Source of the DNA: Streptomyces decoyicus
GTDB taxonomy: Bacteria > Actinomycetota > Actinomycetes > Streptomycetales > Streptomycetaceae
Length of the DNA stretch: 64,000 nucleotides
Assembly: GCF_019880305.1 (NCBI RefSeq)
Contig: NZ_CP082301.1
Span: forward strand, 4,650,001-4,714,000
Direction of reading: 5' to 3'
Positions 51,805 through 60,013 of the stretch are shown here, in pieces; position 1 is the stretch's first letter, and each line of letters begins with the position of its first letter. The notes beneath the pieces were generated by a model. The model was not told where the DNA came from. It saw only the letters and a program-made list of their open reading frames with translations, and did no database searches. Made by a program: the position numbers and the translations under genes.

Positions 51805-52458
51805 CCCGGTCGCGTACCCCAACTCCCAGGCCCGTACGGCGATCCCGACCCGGTTGCGGACCTGAAGCTTGCGCTGAATGCTGGCGACATGGGTCTTGAC
51901 CGTGCCCGCGGAGATGAACAACTCGGCAGCGATATCGGCATTGGTCTTTCCCTCCGCGACCTTTCCGGCGATCTCCACCTCCCGCTCGGTCAGCACCGCA
52001 TCGCGGTGGCGGGGGCGGCGGCCGGCCGTGGGGCCGGTGACATGCCGGAGCAGCCGGACCGTGATCGACGGGCTGATCAGGCTGTCGCCGGCCATTGCCG
52101 CCCGGACCGCCTCGACCAGCAGCGTCGGCCCCGAGCGCTTGAGCAGAAAGCCCGAGGCGCCGAAGCGCAGCGCGGGATAGACATATTCGTCGAGGTCGAA
52201 GGTCGTCACGATGACGATCCGGACCGGGGCGGCCGCCGCGGGGTCGGCCAGCCTGCGGGTCACCTCCAGGCCGTCCATGCGCGGCATCCGGATGTCCACC
52301 AACGCGACATCCGGCTTCAGGGTGCGTCCCAACTCCACCGCGTCCACACCGTTTGCCGCCTCGCCGACCACTTCCATGTCGGGCTGGCGCTCCACGATGC
52401 GGCGTATTCCCCGGCGGACCATCTCCTGATCGTCGGCGATCAGCAAGCGAATCGTCAC
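51790..52458 (-). CDS. NarL/LuxR-family response regulator
   Basis: This 222-residue regulator has a receiver domain (LIADDQEMVRRGIRR, phospho-acceptor Asp55 in VALVDIRMPRMDG, Lys in FLLKRSG) and a C-terminal LuxR helix-turn-helix (LTEREVEIAGKVAEGKTNAD). The GTG at 52458 gives the family start; longer in-frame starts run through repeats and the decayed gene upstream. It is paired with the NarL-type kinase downstream. Confidence 0.9.
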   Translation of the reverse strand: MTIRLLIADDQEMVRRGIRRIVERQPDMEVVGEAANGVDAVELGRTLKPDVALVDIRMPRMDGLEVTRRLADPAAAAPVRIVIVTTFDLDEYVYPALRFGASGFLLKRSGPTLLVEAVRAAMAGDSLISPSITVRLLRHVTGPTAGRRPRHRDAVLTEREVEIAGKVAEGKTNADIAAELFISAGTVKTHVASIQRKLQVRNRVGIAVRAWELGYATGRTPG

Positions 52459-52573
52459 GGGCAGGAATTCTGCCGTACGGCCGGGACGGAAACGAAGCGC
52501 GAACCCCCCTCGCGCGGCGCTCACTTGAGGCCGCTCGGCATCGCTCCCGTAGATCAGGCTTCTGCGGCAGCAA

Positions 52574-52694
52574 GAGCAGTGAGAGCAGTGAGAGCAGTGA
52601 GAGCAGTGAGAGCAGCGAGAGCAGCGAGAGCAGCGAGAGCAGCGAGAGCAGCGAGAGCGGCAGGACGGGCAGGACCGGCAGGACCGGCAGGATG
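52574..52694. repeat. Compound 9-bp tandem repeat
   Basis: Nine perfect 9-bp units fill 52574-52654: four GAGCAGTGA and then five GAGCAGCGA. After four bases a second array of four 9-bp units (ggcaggacg, ggcaggacc twice, ggcaggatg) fills 52659-52694. It lies 5' of the regulator gene and at the 3' edge of the decayed acetyltransferase. Confidence 0.95.
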
Positions 52695-52699
52695 CCGAG

Positions 52700-53010
52700 G
52701 TGGGTGCGGCCCGTGTCCGTGCGGCCAGTCCAGGGCACCAGTGAGCAGCCGGCGCCCGAGACCCACGCGGTGGAGCGTCGGATCGACGAAGAAGAGCGGG
52801 ATCCAGCCGTCCGCCGGCTCCAGGCCGCTGCCGGTCAGCGGGGTGCAGCGGCGCACCGCGTAGGCGGCGCACGGCCTTGGAGGCGCACGGCGTAGGCGGG
52901 CACGGCGTACGCGGCGCCCACGATCCGCCCGTCGAGAGCTGCCACCCGTAATCCCTCCGGGTGGAAACGGGGGTCGAGCAGGGCCAGGGTGCGCAGGCGC
53001 CCCACGGCGC
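52700..53010 (-). pseudogene. Frameshifted GNAT acetyltransferase remnant
   Basis: One minus-strand frame encodes FHPEGLRVAALDGRIVGAAY, the usual N-terminal strand pair of GNAT enzymes, and another frame, downstream, encodes LEPADGWIPLFFVDPTLH followed by RVGLGRRLLTGAL, a good acetyl-CoA-binding motif A. They are separated by near-duplicated copies of gcctacgccgtgcg (about 52850-52915), which explains the shift of frame. The 3' end then dissolves into the 9-bp repeats. No intact reading frame remains. Confidence 0.5.
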
Positions 53011-53281
53011 CTCGGCGATGGCGCGTGCCCGGACGGAGGGCCGTCCGGGGGACCCGGGCCCCGCCCGCCCGATTGCCCTCCGCACCCCGGCTGACCTGGG
53101 AAAAGGAGACCGGCGGGGTGGGGTGGCGGACAGCGGACGCGGGGATGCTCGCGTGGCGGGTGTCCAGGGATGCGGGCATGTTGAGGAGAAAGCCGCATTC
53201 CTGGACGGAAGGAAGGGCCTCAGGGGGCATACCTGACGCGGACGGGGCCGTCCGCGGCCGAGCGGACCAGGAGGCTCCCGC

Positions 53282-54166
53282 ATGCTTCGGAGATCGCTGC
53301 GGATCCCCGCGGCGGGCGTCGCCTATCTGGTGGCGGCCGCGGTGTCGTCGTCCGCGATGGCGTCCGGCCCGGAGGAGTACGCGGATGTCGCCGTCAGCAG
53401 CGGGACGCGGGCCGGCCCCGGCACCGCGGCCACGCTGGTGATAGCCCACCGCGGCGCCTCCCGTTACGCCCCTGAGAACACCCTCGCCGCCGTCGATGCC
53501 GCGCACCGCCGCGGATTCATATGGGTCGAGAACGATGTGCAGCGCACCAAGGACGGCCGGCTGGTGGTGGTGCACGACACCACGCTGAAGCGGACGACCG
53601 ATGCCGCGAAGGTGTTTCCCGGGCGGGCGCCATGGCGGGTGGGGGACTTCACGGCTGCCGAGATCGCGCGGCTGGATGCCGGCAGCTGGTTCGGCAAGCG
53701 GTTCGCGGGGGAGCGGGTGCCGACGCTCGCCGCCTATCTACGCCGTCTGGACCAAAACGGGCAACGCCTTTTGCTGGAGATCAAGGCTCCTGAGAGGTAT
53801 CCCGGAATCGAGGCGCAGGTCATCCGCGAACTACGGGCACGAGGGTGGCTGGATCGCGCCCATGTCCGGAGCCGGCTGGTGGTCCAGAGCTTCTGTGTGC
53901 CGTGCGTAAAGGCCGTGCACGAGAGGGCGCCACAGATACGTACGGGGATTCTCGGGGCGCCCGGGATAGGCAAACTGGCGGGTTATGCGCGGTTCGCGGA
54001 TCAGATCAACCCTCGTGTGTCCGCGCTCAGTTCGCGTTGGCTGACGGCCGTGCACCGACTGCGGGGCCCGCACGGGCGCCCGTTGGAGGTCTATGCGTGG
54101 GACGTGGCGAAGAACACCAGCGCCCGGTCGGTGAGAGCGCGCGGTGTCGAAGGTGTTATTGAATAG
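53282..54166 (+). CDS. Secreted glycerophosphodiester phosphodiesterase
   Basis: This 294-residue protein has a signal peptide (cleaved near SSAMAS, about residue 27) and a GDPD TIM barrel. Metal and catalytic residues are visible in IAHRGASRYAPENT, the ENDVQRTKDG motif and VVHDTTLKRTT. It should release glycerol-3-phosphate from phospholipid head groups or teichoic-acid-like polymers outside the cell. The chain stops at GVEGVIE, a few residues earlier than usual, where relatives continue with TNxPD. GGAGGCTCC precedes the ATG at 53282. The flanking acyltransferase gene is 303 bp away. Confidence 0.9.
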   Translation: MLRRSLRIPAAGVAYLVAAAVSSSAMASGPEEYADVAVSSGTRAGPGTAATLVIAHRGASRYAPENTLAAVDAAHRRGFIWVENDVQRTKDGRLVVVHDTTLKRTTDAAKVFPGRAPWRVGDFTAAEIARLDAGSWFGKRFAGERVPTLAAYLRRLDQNGQRLLLEIKAPERYPGIEAQVIRELRARGWLDRAHVRSRLVVQSFCVPCVKAVHERAPQIRTGILGAPGIGKLAGYARFADQINPRVSALSSRWLTAVHRLRGPHGRPLEVYAWDVAKNTSARSVRARGVEGVIE

Positions 54167-54469
54167 CGGGCAAGGGCCGGGGATTAGAGGGGCATTGTCC
54201 AGATCTTGTGGGGTGCCGCACTCTGCTCCGGGCCACGCCGCCGCCCGCGGCACCGTGAAGGAGCTGTGGAGGGCGGATGCGCCGGGTGTGGCCGCCGCAG
54301 ACGGGGATTTACGTGATTCCCGCCGCGGGGCTAAGGTGCCTGAGATGTTCGACGCCGCCACACTCCCCGTAAAAGAACTAAGACGCAGGATTTGGCTTTT
54401 GGGTTCCGATTTGCGGCCCGGTGCGGGCCAGCGTTCAGCTCCTCCCCTGGGATCGTTCCAGGAGGCTCC
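54167..54469. other. Leader of acyltransferase gene with hairpin over ribosome site
   Basis: No gene is seen. Near the right end CCTGG (54446-54450) and CCAGG (54458-54462) pair across a 7-nt loop, and the adjacent CCTC can extend pairing with a bulge, which would bury the AGGAGG ribosome site at 54460-54465. Confidence 0.4.
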
Positions 54470-55765
54470 TTGACGAACGATTTTCCGTCGTACGGCGAAC
54501 GGCGGGTGCCACTCCCTCCGCCACGGCAGACGCCGCATGACACGCTGAATCCGGCGGGCGCACCGGCCGGGGCCGGCGGTGCGACGGCGACGCTGGCGCC
54601 GCCGACTGCGACTGCGCCCGGACCGGCGACTGCCCGTCAGCGGGCGGCCCCGGGCGGCGCCTCGCATGCCAGGCCCCGGGGCCACGCCAAGGGCCGGGGC
54701 GCGGAACGGGCCAAGAATGCCGGTGCGGCCGACGCCAAGGCGAAGCCCCGCGATGCTTTCTTCGACAACGCGAAGTATCTGGCCATCGTGCTCGTGGCGA
54801 TGGGCCACTCCTGGGAGCCGCTGCGCGACGGCAGCCGGTCGGCGGCGGCGCTCTACATCACCGTCTACGCCTTCCACATGCCGGCGTTCATCATCATCTC
54901 CGGTTATTTCTCGCGCAGTTTCGATATGCGCAAGGACCGGCTCCAGCGGCTGATTACCGGAGTTGCGGTTCCTTACATCCTCTTCGAAGTCGCCTACACG
55001 CTCTTCAAGAGGTGGGCGGACGACGATCCGGGTTATCCGATCAGCCTGATGGACCCCTGGTATCTGACGTGGTTCCTGGCCGCCCTGTTCATCTGGCGGC
55101 TGACCACCCCGCTGTGGAAGATCGTGCGCTGGCCGGTGCCGCTGGCCCTGGCCGTCGCCGTGCTCGCGTCCCTCTCCCCGGACATCGGCGATGACCTGGA
55201 CCTCCAGCGGGTGCTCCAGTTCCTGCCGTTCTTCGTGATCGGGCTGTCGCTGCGGCCGGAGCACTTCAAGCTCGTACGCCGCAAGAAGGCGCGGATCCTG
55301 GCCGTGCCGGTCTTCGCGGCCGCGCTGGTCTTCGCCTACTGGGCGGCGCCGCGGATGAACGCCGCGTGGTTCTACCACCGCGACGCCGCGCAGGAGCTGG
55401 CCGCCCCGTGGTGGAGCGGTGCGGTGATGACGCCGGCGATGTTCGGCTGTTCACTCGTGCTGGTGGCCTGTTTCTTCGCCTGGATTCCGGGCCGCACGAT
55501 GTGGTGCACGGCGCTGGGCGCGGGCACCCTCTACGGCTATCTGCTGCACGGCTTCCTCGCCAAGGGGTCGCGCTTCTGGAACTGGTACGACGCTCCCTGG
55601 ATGCACACGCCCTGGGGCGCGGTACTGCTGACGCTCGCCGCGGGCACCGTCATCACGGTGCTGTGCACACCCCCCGTACAGCGGGCCTTCCGGTTCGCCA
55701 TGGAGCCCAAGATGACCTGGGCGTTCAAGAAGGACCCGGTGGGGATGGCCCGCGGCCGGAACTGA
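54470..55765 (+). CDS. Acyltransferase family 3 membrane protein
   Basis: This 431-residue protein has a Pro/Ala/Gly-rich disordered N-terminus (about 90 residues) and about ten membrane helices of the acyltransferase-3 family (DNAKYLAIVLVAMGHSWEPL with the His, then FHMPAFIIISGYF and YLLHGFLAKG). The closest visible type is the fucose/glucan O-acetylase branch. It should O-acetylate a sugar polymer or lipid at the membrane. TTG at 54470 directly follows AGGAGGCTCC, which decides the start. The C-terminal helix is followed by a short basic tail. Confidence 0.86.
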   Translation: MTNDFPSYGERRVPLPPPRQTPHDTLNPAGAPAGAGGATATLAPPTATAPGPATARQRAAPGGASHARPRGHAKGRGAERAKNAGAADAKAKPRDAFFDNAKYLAIVLVAMGHSWEPLRDGSRSAAALYITVYAFHMPAFIIISGYFSRSFDMRKDRLQRLITGVAVPYILFEVAYTLFKRWADDDPGYPISLMDPWYLTWFLAALFIWRLTTPLWKIVRWPVPLALAVAVLASLSPDIGDDLDLQRVLQFLPFFVIGLSLRPEHFKLVRRKKARILAVPVFAAALVFAYWAAPRMNAAWFYHRDAAQELAAPWWSGAVMTPAMFGCSLVLVACFFAWIPGRTMWCTALGAGTLYGYLLHGFLAKGSRFWNWYDAPWMHTPWGAVLLTLAAGTVITVLCTPPVQRAFRFAMEPKMTWAFKKDPVGMARGRN

Positions 55766-55888
55766 GCGGTCGCCAGCGGAGTCTCGAACAGCGTCAGGGG
55801 CGCTCGTTCCACCGGGAGACCGGCGGGCCGGGCGTCCCTGACGTATGTGGAGGGGGCGGCGGCCGACGTGCCGCCGGCGTCGCGGCCG

Positions 55889-56371
55889 CTATCGGACGAC
55901 GGCGATGCCTTCGATCTCGACCAGGGCGGTCTCGTCCCACAGGCGGGTGGCGCCGATCACGGCCATCGCCGGGTAGGCGCCGCCGACCAGGCGCTTCCAC
56001 ACGGCGCCGAGGTCACGGGCATGGCGGCGGTAGTCGGCGACATCTACGGCGAAGACCGTGAGTTTGGCCAGGTCGGACGGGCCGGCGCCGGAGGCCGCCG
56101 CGACGTCCAGGAGGTTCGTCAGCGCCCGCTCGAACTGCTCGACGATGCCGTCGCCGACGATCCGGCCCGATCCGTCGAGAGCGGTCTGTCCGGCGAGGAA
56201 GACCATGGTGCCCGGGGCGGCGCGCACGGCATGGCTGAATCCGGTCGGCGGCGCGAGATGCGGCGGATTGATGCGCTCCAGCCCGTCGCCGCCCGCGCCC
56301 GCGGCCGCGCCGCGCTCACCGTTCTGTGCACTCATCGCCGCTCCCGCGCTCGTCCCGCTCTCGGCACTCAT
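55889..56371 (-). CDS. RidA-family protein
   Basis: This 160-residue protein has the RidA (YjgF/UK114) fold: FSHAVRAAPGTMVFLAGQTA, QFERALTNLLDVAAASGAGP, and LVEIEGIAVVR at the end. The Arg that in classical RidA binds the imine carboxylate is not at its usual place (no clear RxxxxD), so deaminase activity is uncertain. The start at 56371 overlaps the stop of the DeoR gene (ATGA), although a second ATG lies 12 codons in. Partnership with the regulator suggests a role in its catabolic pathway. Confidence 0.85.
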   Translation of the reverse strand: MSAESGTSAGAAMSAQNGERGAAAGAGGDGLERINPPHLAPPTGFSHAVRAAPGTMVFLAGQTALDGSGRIVGDGIVEQFERALTNLLDVAAASGAGPSDLAKLTVFAVDVADYRRHARDLGAVWKRLVGGAYPAMAVIGATRLWDETALVEIEGIAVVR

Positions 56372-57207
56372 TCCCGCCGGCTCCCCTCCGCCGCCAACTC
56401 GTATCGCACACCCAGGGATTGAAGCGCGTCCCGTTCCTCCTGGGGAAGCTCTTCATCGGAGATGACGAGATCGAAGTCGGCCGGCGGCGCGAGTTCGTAG
56501 AGCGCCTGGCAGCCGAACTTGGAGTGGTCCACGAGCAGCACCTTGCGCCGGGCAGCGGCCATCAGTGCCTGCTTGACCAGCACGTTCTCCTGCGCCTGGT
56601 GGTAGCAGTGGCCGTTGTCGACCGCGGAGGTGGACAGAAAGGCGACATCGGCGCGGAAGCCGCGGGCGCTGTCGGCGGTGGACATGCCGAGGAAGGCGTT
56701 GAACGCCGCGTGATACTCGCCGCCCAGCGCGATCACCCGGATGCCGGGCTCCTCGGCGAGTTCGTTGATGACCTGAAGGGAGTTGGTGATGACGGTGTAG
56801 GCGCCGCGCCCGGAGAGCGCGCGGGCCAGCGGCAGCGCCGTACTGGAGTCATCGATGATCACGGCCTGGCCGGGCTCGGCTATGGCCAGCGCGGCCGCGC
56901 AGATGGCCTCCTTCGCCGCCACCTGCTCATTGCCGCGCCAGCGCGCGTTGGACTCGAAGAGGGCGTTGGGCGCGGCCGTGGCCCCGCCGCGTACCTTCCG
57001 CAGCCAGCCCTGGTGCTCCAGGGTGTCCAGATCGCGGTGCACCGTCATCTGGCTGACGCCGAGCTCCCCGACCAGCTCCTCGATGGTCACCTGGCCCTCG
57101 GCCAGCACCCGGTCGGCGATCCGCTTCCGGCGGTCCCTGGGGCTCAGCTTGGTGACCGACGGATCAGTCGCGGCCGAGGCGTCGGGGGCCCCTTCGGTGT
57201 CGGTCAA
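56368..57207 (-). CDS. DeoR/GlpR-family transcription regulator
   Basis: This 279-residue regulator has a DeoR N-terminal helix-turn-helix (RRKRIADRVLAEGQVTIEEL, then QMTVHRDLDTLE) and a sugar-phosphate-sensing C-terminal domain (IDDSSTALPLARALSG, ITNSLQVINELAE, DHSKFGCQAL). It should repress a sugar or sugar-phosphate gene set; no transporter is in the window. TTG at 57207 has GGAAGGGG at a good distance. Its stop overlaps the RidA start. Confidence 0.9.
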   Translation of the reverse strand: MTDTEGAPDASAATDPSVTKLSPRDRRKRIADRVLAEGQVTIEELVGELGVSQMTVHRDLDTLEHQGWLRKVRGGATAAPNALFESNARWRGNEQVAAKEAICAAALAIAEPGQAVIIDDSSTALPLARALSGRGAYTVITNSLQVINELAEEPGIRVIALGGEYHAAFNAFLGMSTADSARGFRADVAFLSTSAVDNGHCYHQAQENVLVKQALMAAARRKVLLVDHSKFGCQALYELAPPADFDLVISDEELPQEERDALQSLGVRYELAAEGSRRE

Positions 57208-57373
57208 CGCTGGCCCCTTCCCGGATCGCCTCCCGGCCGCTCACCCGTGGCCGGCCCCTGCCCGGGGAGTTTAGGGCGTGCCCCTGCGGATCCACGCGGG
57301 CCCGCGGCACTCCCCAGGGGACCGCGGGCCGTCCGCCGGGCACCGGCAGCCACCTGGTGCTGCACCGCGTCTC

Positions 57374-58066
57374 CTAGCGCGAGGCCTTCACTGCCGCCGC
57401 CACCGGCTCATGGCCGTCCAGCGTGCCCCGGGCGCCGTAGGGGCGGAACCGCAGAAACGCCGACTCGTGGTGGAACGGATCCGCCCGGTCCTGCCTGACC
57501 GCTTCTTGGTGCGCGGGCCGGTCGGCGCCGTAGGCGTACTGGCGCATCGCCGACAGGCTCTGCCACAGGGAGAACGTGCCGACGAAGCGGGGCGGTCTGG
57601 CCAGCGCGACCGACGCGATCAGCGAAGGATCGGCCGCGGCCCGGCCCGAGGCGTGGGAACTGGCGCGCAGGAACGGCAGTGCGCGGCGCAGCCGCAGCTG
57701 TCCGAGGGTGAGGACGGCGACCGGCCCGTCCTCCTCGTCCCCCGCGGCACCGGGGGCGATCTCGACGGGCATCGAGGGCCACGAGCCGGAGATCCGAAGC
57801 GGCCGCAGCCGTACGTGCCAGCCGCCGGCCAGCCGCCGCGCCAGCGGGTCCTCGGCAAGAAAGCGGTCGAGCGCGGCATCGTCCTCCCACGAGGCGAGCA
57901 GCCCGGCCCGGCCGGGGCGCACCCGGGGCGGACCGGCCGCGACGGCGCCGGTGAGCGTGGTCTGGGCGTACCGGAGGCCGGGGGTGCGGTCCGGCCGTGG
58001 ATGCTCCCGGAGGACGGCGCGGACAGCGCGGACACCGACGTCGGCGAAGTGGACGGAAACGATCAC
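57374..58066 (-). CDS. Spheroidene-monooxygenase-like (CrtA-like) protein
   Basis: This 230-residue protein resembles the CrtA-like monooxygenase family: GLRYAQTTLTGAVAAGPPRV, then SHASGRAAADPSLIASVALA, PPRFVGTFSLWQSLSAMRQY and PFHHESAFLRFRPY. Such proteins have a ferredoxin-like dimeric alpha-beta barrel. Oxygenase activity on carotenoids is known only for some members. No carotenoid genes are nearby. It is divergent from a TetR regulator, which may control it. Confidence 0.75.
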   Translation of the reverse strand: MIVSVHFADVGVRAVRAVLREHPRPDRTPGLRYAQTTLTGAVAAGPPRVRPGRAGLLASWEDDAALDRFLAEDPLARRLAGGWHVRLRPLRISGSWPSMPVEIAPGAAGDEEDGPVAVLTLGQLRLRRALPFLRASSHASGRAAADPSLIASVALARPPRFVGTFSLWQSLSAMRQYAYGADRPAHQEAVRQDRADPFHHESAFLRFRPYGARGTLDGHEPVAAAVKASR

Positions 58067-58095
58067 GATGAGCCCCCGTGGCTAAGTTACTGACG

Positions 58096-58115
58096 CGTAT
58101 ACCCAGTGGTACACG
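58096..58115. promoter_or_regulatory. Candidate TetR operator
   Basis: CGTATACCCAGTGGTACACG is an imperfect palindrome, with 7 of 10 positions in each half complementary. It lies between the divergent CrtA-like and TetR genes, 79 bp from the TetR start. Confidence 0.4.
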
Positions 58116-58193
58116 ATCCAGTATCCTTTATCGCAGCGGCCATGGCGAGCCGAAATCACCAGCCGGAACAAGCCAGATCGCAGGATGGGGCAC

Positions 58194-58865
58194 ATGAGCG
58201 AGATCGAGCGGAGCCGCGCCGCGCGCGCCGAGGCCAGGACGCGCATCGAGGACACGGCCGCCCGGCTGTTCGCGGAGCGCGGCTTCGCGGGCACGACCAT
58301 CGGGGAGATCGCCGCCGAAGCGGGCCTGAGCAAGCCGATGCTCTACCGCCACTTCGACTCCAAGCAGGAGCTGCACCTCGCCCTGCTGGAGCGGCACCGC
58401 GACGAGCTGGCCGCCGCCCCGGTCCGCGAACTCCTCCACGGCGAGGGCGACCTGGCCACGAGGATGACGGCGATGTACGACGCCTGGTTCGGGTATGTGC
58501 AGAGCCATCCGTACACCTGGCGCATGATGTTCCGGGACACCACGGGGGACGCTCAGGTGGCGGCCTTCCACCGTGAGCTCCAGCGCAGACAGCGGGAGAC
58601 GGACATGGCGCTGCTGCGCGAGTTCGTCCCCGGCATCCCCGAGGCCGAGCTGGAGCCCCTCGGTGAGGCGATCCGCAGCTCGCTGTACGGGCTCGCCCTG
58701 TGGTGGCTGGAGCGGCCCGAGCGCCCGCGCGAGCTGCTGGTCGCGGCGATGGTGCGGATCACCCGTGGCCTGATTTCCACCGTCGAGGCCCCGGGCGGCG
58801 CGCATCAGGGCGTCGAGGCAGCCACCGGACAGGGCACCCCCGGCGCGCCGGACGGGACGAACTGA
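58194..58865 (+). CDS. TetR-family transcription regulator
   Basis: This 223-residue regulator has a typical N-terminal DNA-binding domain (RIEDTAARLFAERGFAGTTI, then EIAAEAGLSKPMLYRHFDSK) and a helical ligand domain. The ATG at 58194 was preferred to one at 58185 because AGGA lies 8 bp before it. It probably regulates itself and the CrtA-like gene. The ligand is unknown. The convergent esterase gene starts its coding end 6 bp later. Confidence 0.9.
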   Translation: MSEIERSRAARAEARTRIEDTAARLFAERGFAGTTIGEIAAEAGLSKPMLYRHFDSKQELHLALLERHRDELAAAPVRELLHGEGDLATRMTAMYDAWFGYVQSHPYTWRMMFRDTTGDAQVAAFHRELQRRQRETDMALLREFVPGIPEAELEPLGEAIRSSLYGLALWWLERPERPRELLVAAMVRITRGLISTVEAPGGAHQGVEAATGQGTPGAPDGTN

Positions 58866-58871
58866 GCGGCC

Positions 58872-59918
58872 TCACACCACCGCCGGACACACCGGATACA
58901 ACGCCGCCCTCAACTGCCCCGTCCAGTGCGCCGTCATCTCCTTCGCCACCCGGGTGTCCGCCGCGTACAGCTCGAAGCCGTGCCAGGCACCGGGCACATT
59001 GCGGACCGTGACCGGCACGCCCGCATCCATCAGACGCCGGGCGTACGCCAGCCCCGCGTCGCGCATCGGATCGAGATCGCAGACCAGGACATGGGCCGGC
59101 GGCAGCCCCGACAGCTCCAGGGCGCGGGCCGGCGCGGCATACGCCTCCGCCGTCGCCGTCCCCTCCGGAAGGTAGTGCTGCCACGACGTCTGGACGCCGT
59201 GCCCGTCGAGCACCCGCGCATCCCCGGCCCCTTCCGCGTCCGCCGTCTCGTCCGCCCCGACCCGGTCATCCAGATCCGGTACGCACAGCGACTGAAAGGC
59301 GAGCGCAGGCCCGCCCCGGTCGCGCGCCATCAGGGCGACAGCGGCACTGAGCCCGCCGCCCGCGGACTTGCCCGCCACAGCGATCCGCCCGGGGTCGATG
59401 CCCAGCTCGGCAGCCCGCCCCGCCGCCCATTCCAGGGCGAGATAGCAGTCCTCCACGCCGGCCGGATAGCGGTGCTCCGGGGCGAGGCGGTATTCGACGG
59501 TGAGGACGACGGCGGGCAGTTCACGGCAGAGCTCGAGGGCCACGCGGTCCTGGCCCGGCAGCGACCGGCCGAGGGCGAACCCGCCACCGTGGAAGTGCAG
59601 CACGGCGGGCAGCGCGTCACCTCCGCTCCCGGGGGCGGCGCCGTTCGCGCCCTCCTCCGGGACGGCGCCCGCCGCCCCCTCCGGACGGTAGACCTCGACC
59701 GTCAGCACGCCGCCGTCCGCCCGCGGGATGCCGAACCGCTCGCTGCACACGCCCGTACGGTCGGCCGGGAAGGTGGCCAGCATTTCGTGGAACTCCTGGC
59801 GCGTGGCCTCGATGTCCGCGTACGGATCGGGGAGCTGCGGCAACGACTCGAATGCCGGGACGAGTTCGGGATGCACTCGTCTCGCGGTCCGGTCGGTCAT
59901 CTCGGGCTGGACGCTCAT
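58872..59918 (-). CDS. Alpha/beta hydrolase, HSL-type esterase
   Basis: This 348-residue hydrolase belongs to the hormone-sensitive-lipase group: oxyanion motif FHGGGFALG, nucleophile GKSAGGG, acid in CDLDPMRD and histidine in AWHGFELY. An insert with Gly/Glu/Ala around residue 85 and one rich in acidic residues around 225 lie in loops. It probably cleaves short-chain acyl esters in the cytoplasm. The ATG at 59918 follows GAGGAG by ten nucleotides. It is downstream of the family A polymerase on the same strand. Confidence 0.88.
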   Translation of the reverse strand: MSVQPEMTDRTARRVHPELVPAFESLPQLPDPYADIEATRQEFHEMLATFPADRTGVCSERFGIPRADGGVLTVEVYRPEGAAGAVPEEGANGAAPGSGGDALPAVLHFHGGGFALGRSLPGQDRVALELCRELPAVVLTVEYRLAPEHRYPAGVEDCYLALEWAAGRAAELGIDPGRIAVAGKSAGGGLSAAVALMARDRGGPALAFQSLCVPDLDDRVGADETADAEGAGDARVLDGHGVQTSWQHYLPEGTATAEAYAAPARALELSGLPPAHVLVCDLDPMRDAGLAYARRLMDAGVPVTVRNVPGAWHGFELYAADTRVAKEMTAHWTGQLRAALYPVCPAVV

Positions 59919-60013
59919 ACGGGGCGCTCCTCGTTCAGGACGGACGTACCAGGGCTTCTGCTCACGATCCCCACCCGCACGCCCGCACCGGCCTGCGGCG
60001 TCGGCCGCCCGGC

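Noticed and set aside
52574..52694. Regular short repeats that could suggest a CRISPR array
   Set aside because: Units are 9 bp with no spacers and no cas genes are present; this is a minisatellite.
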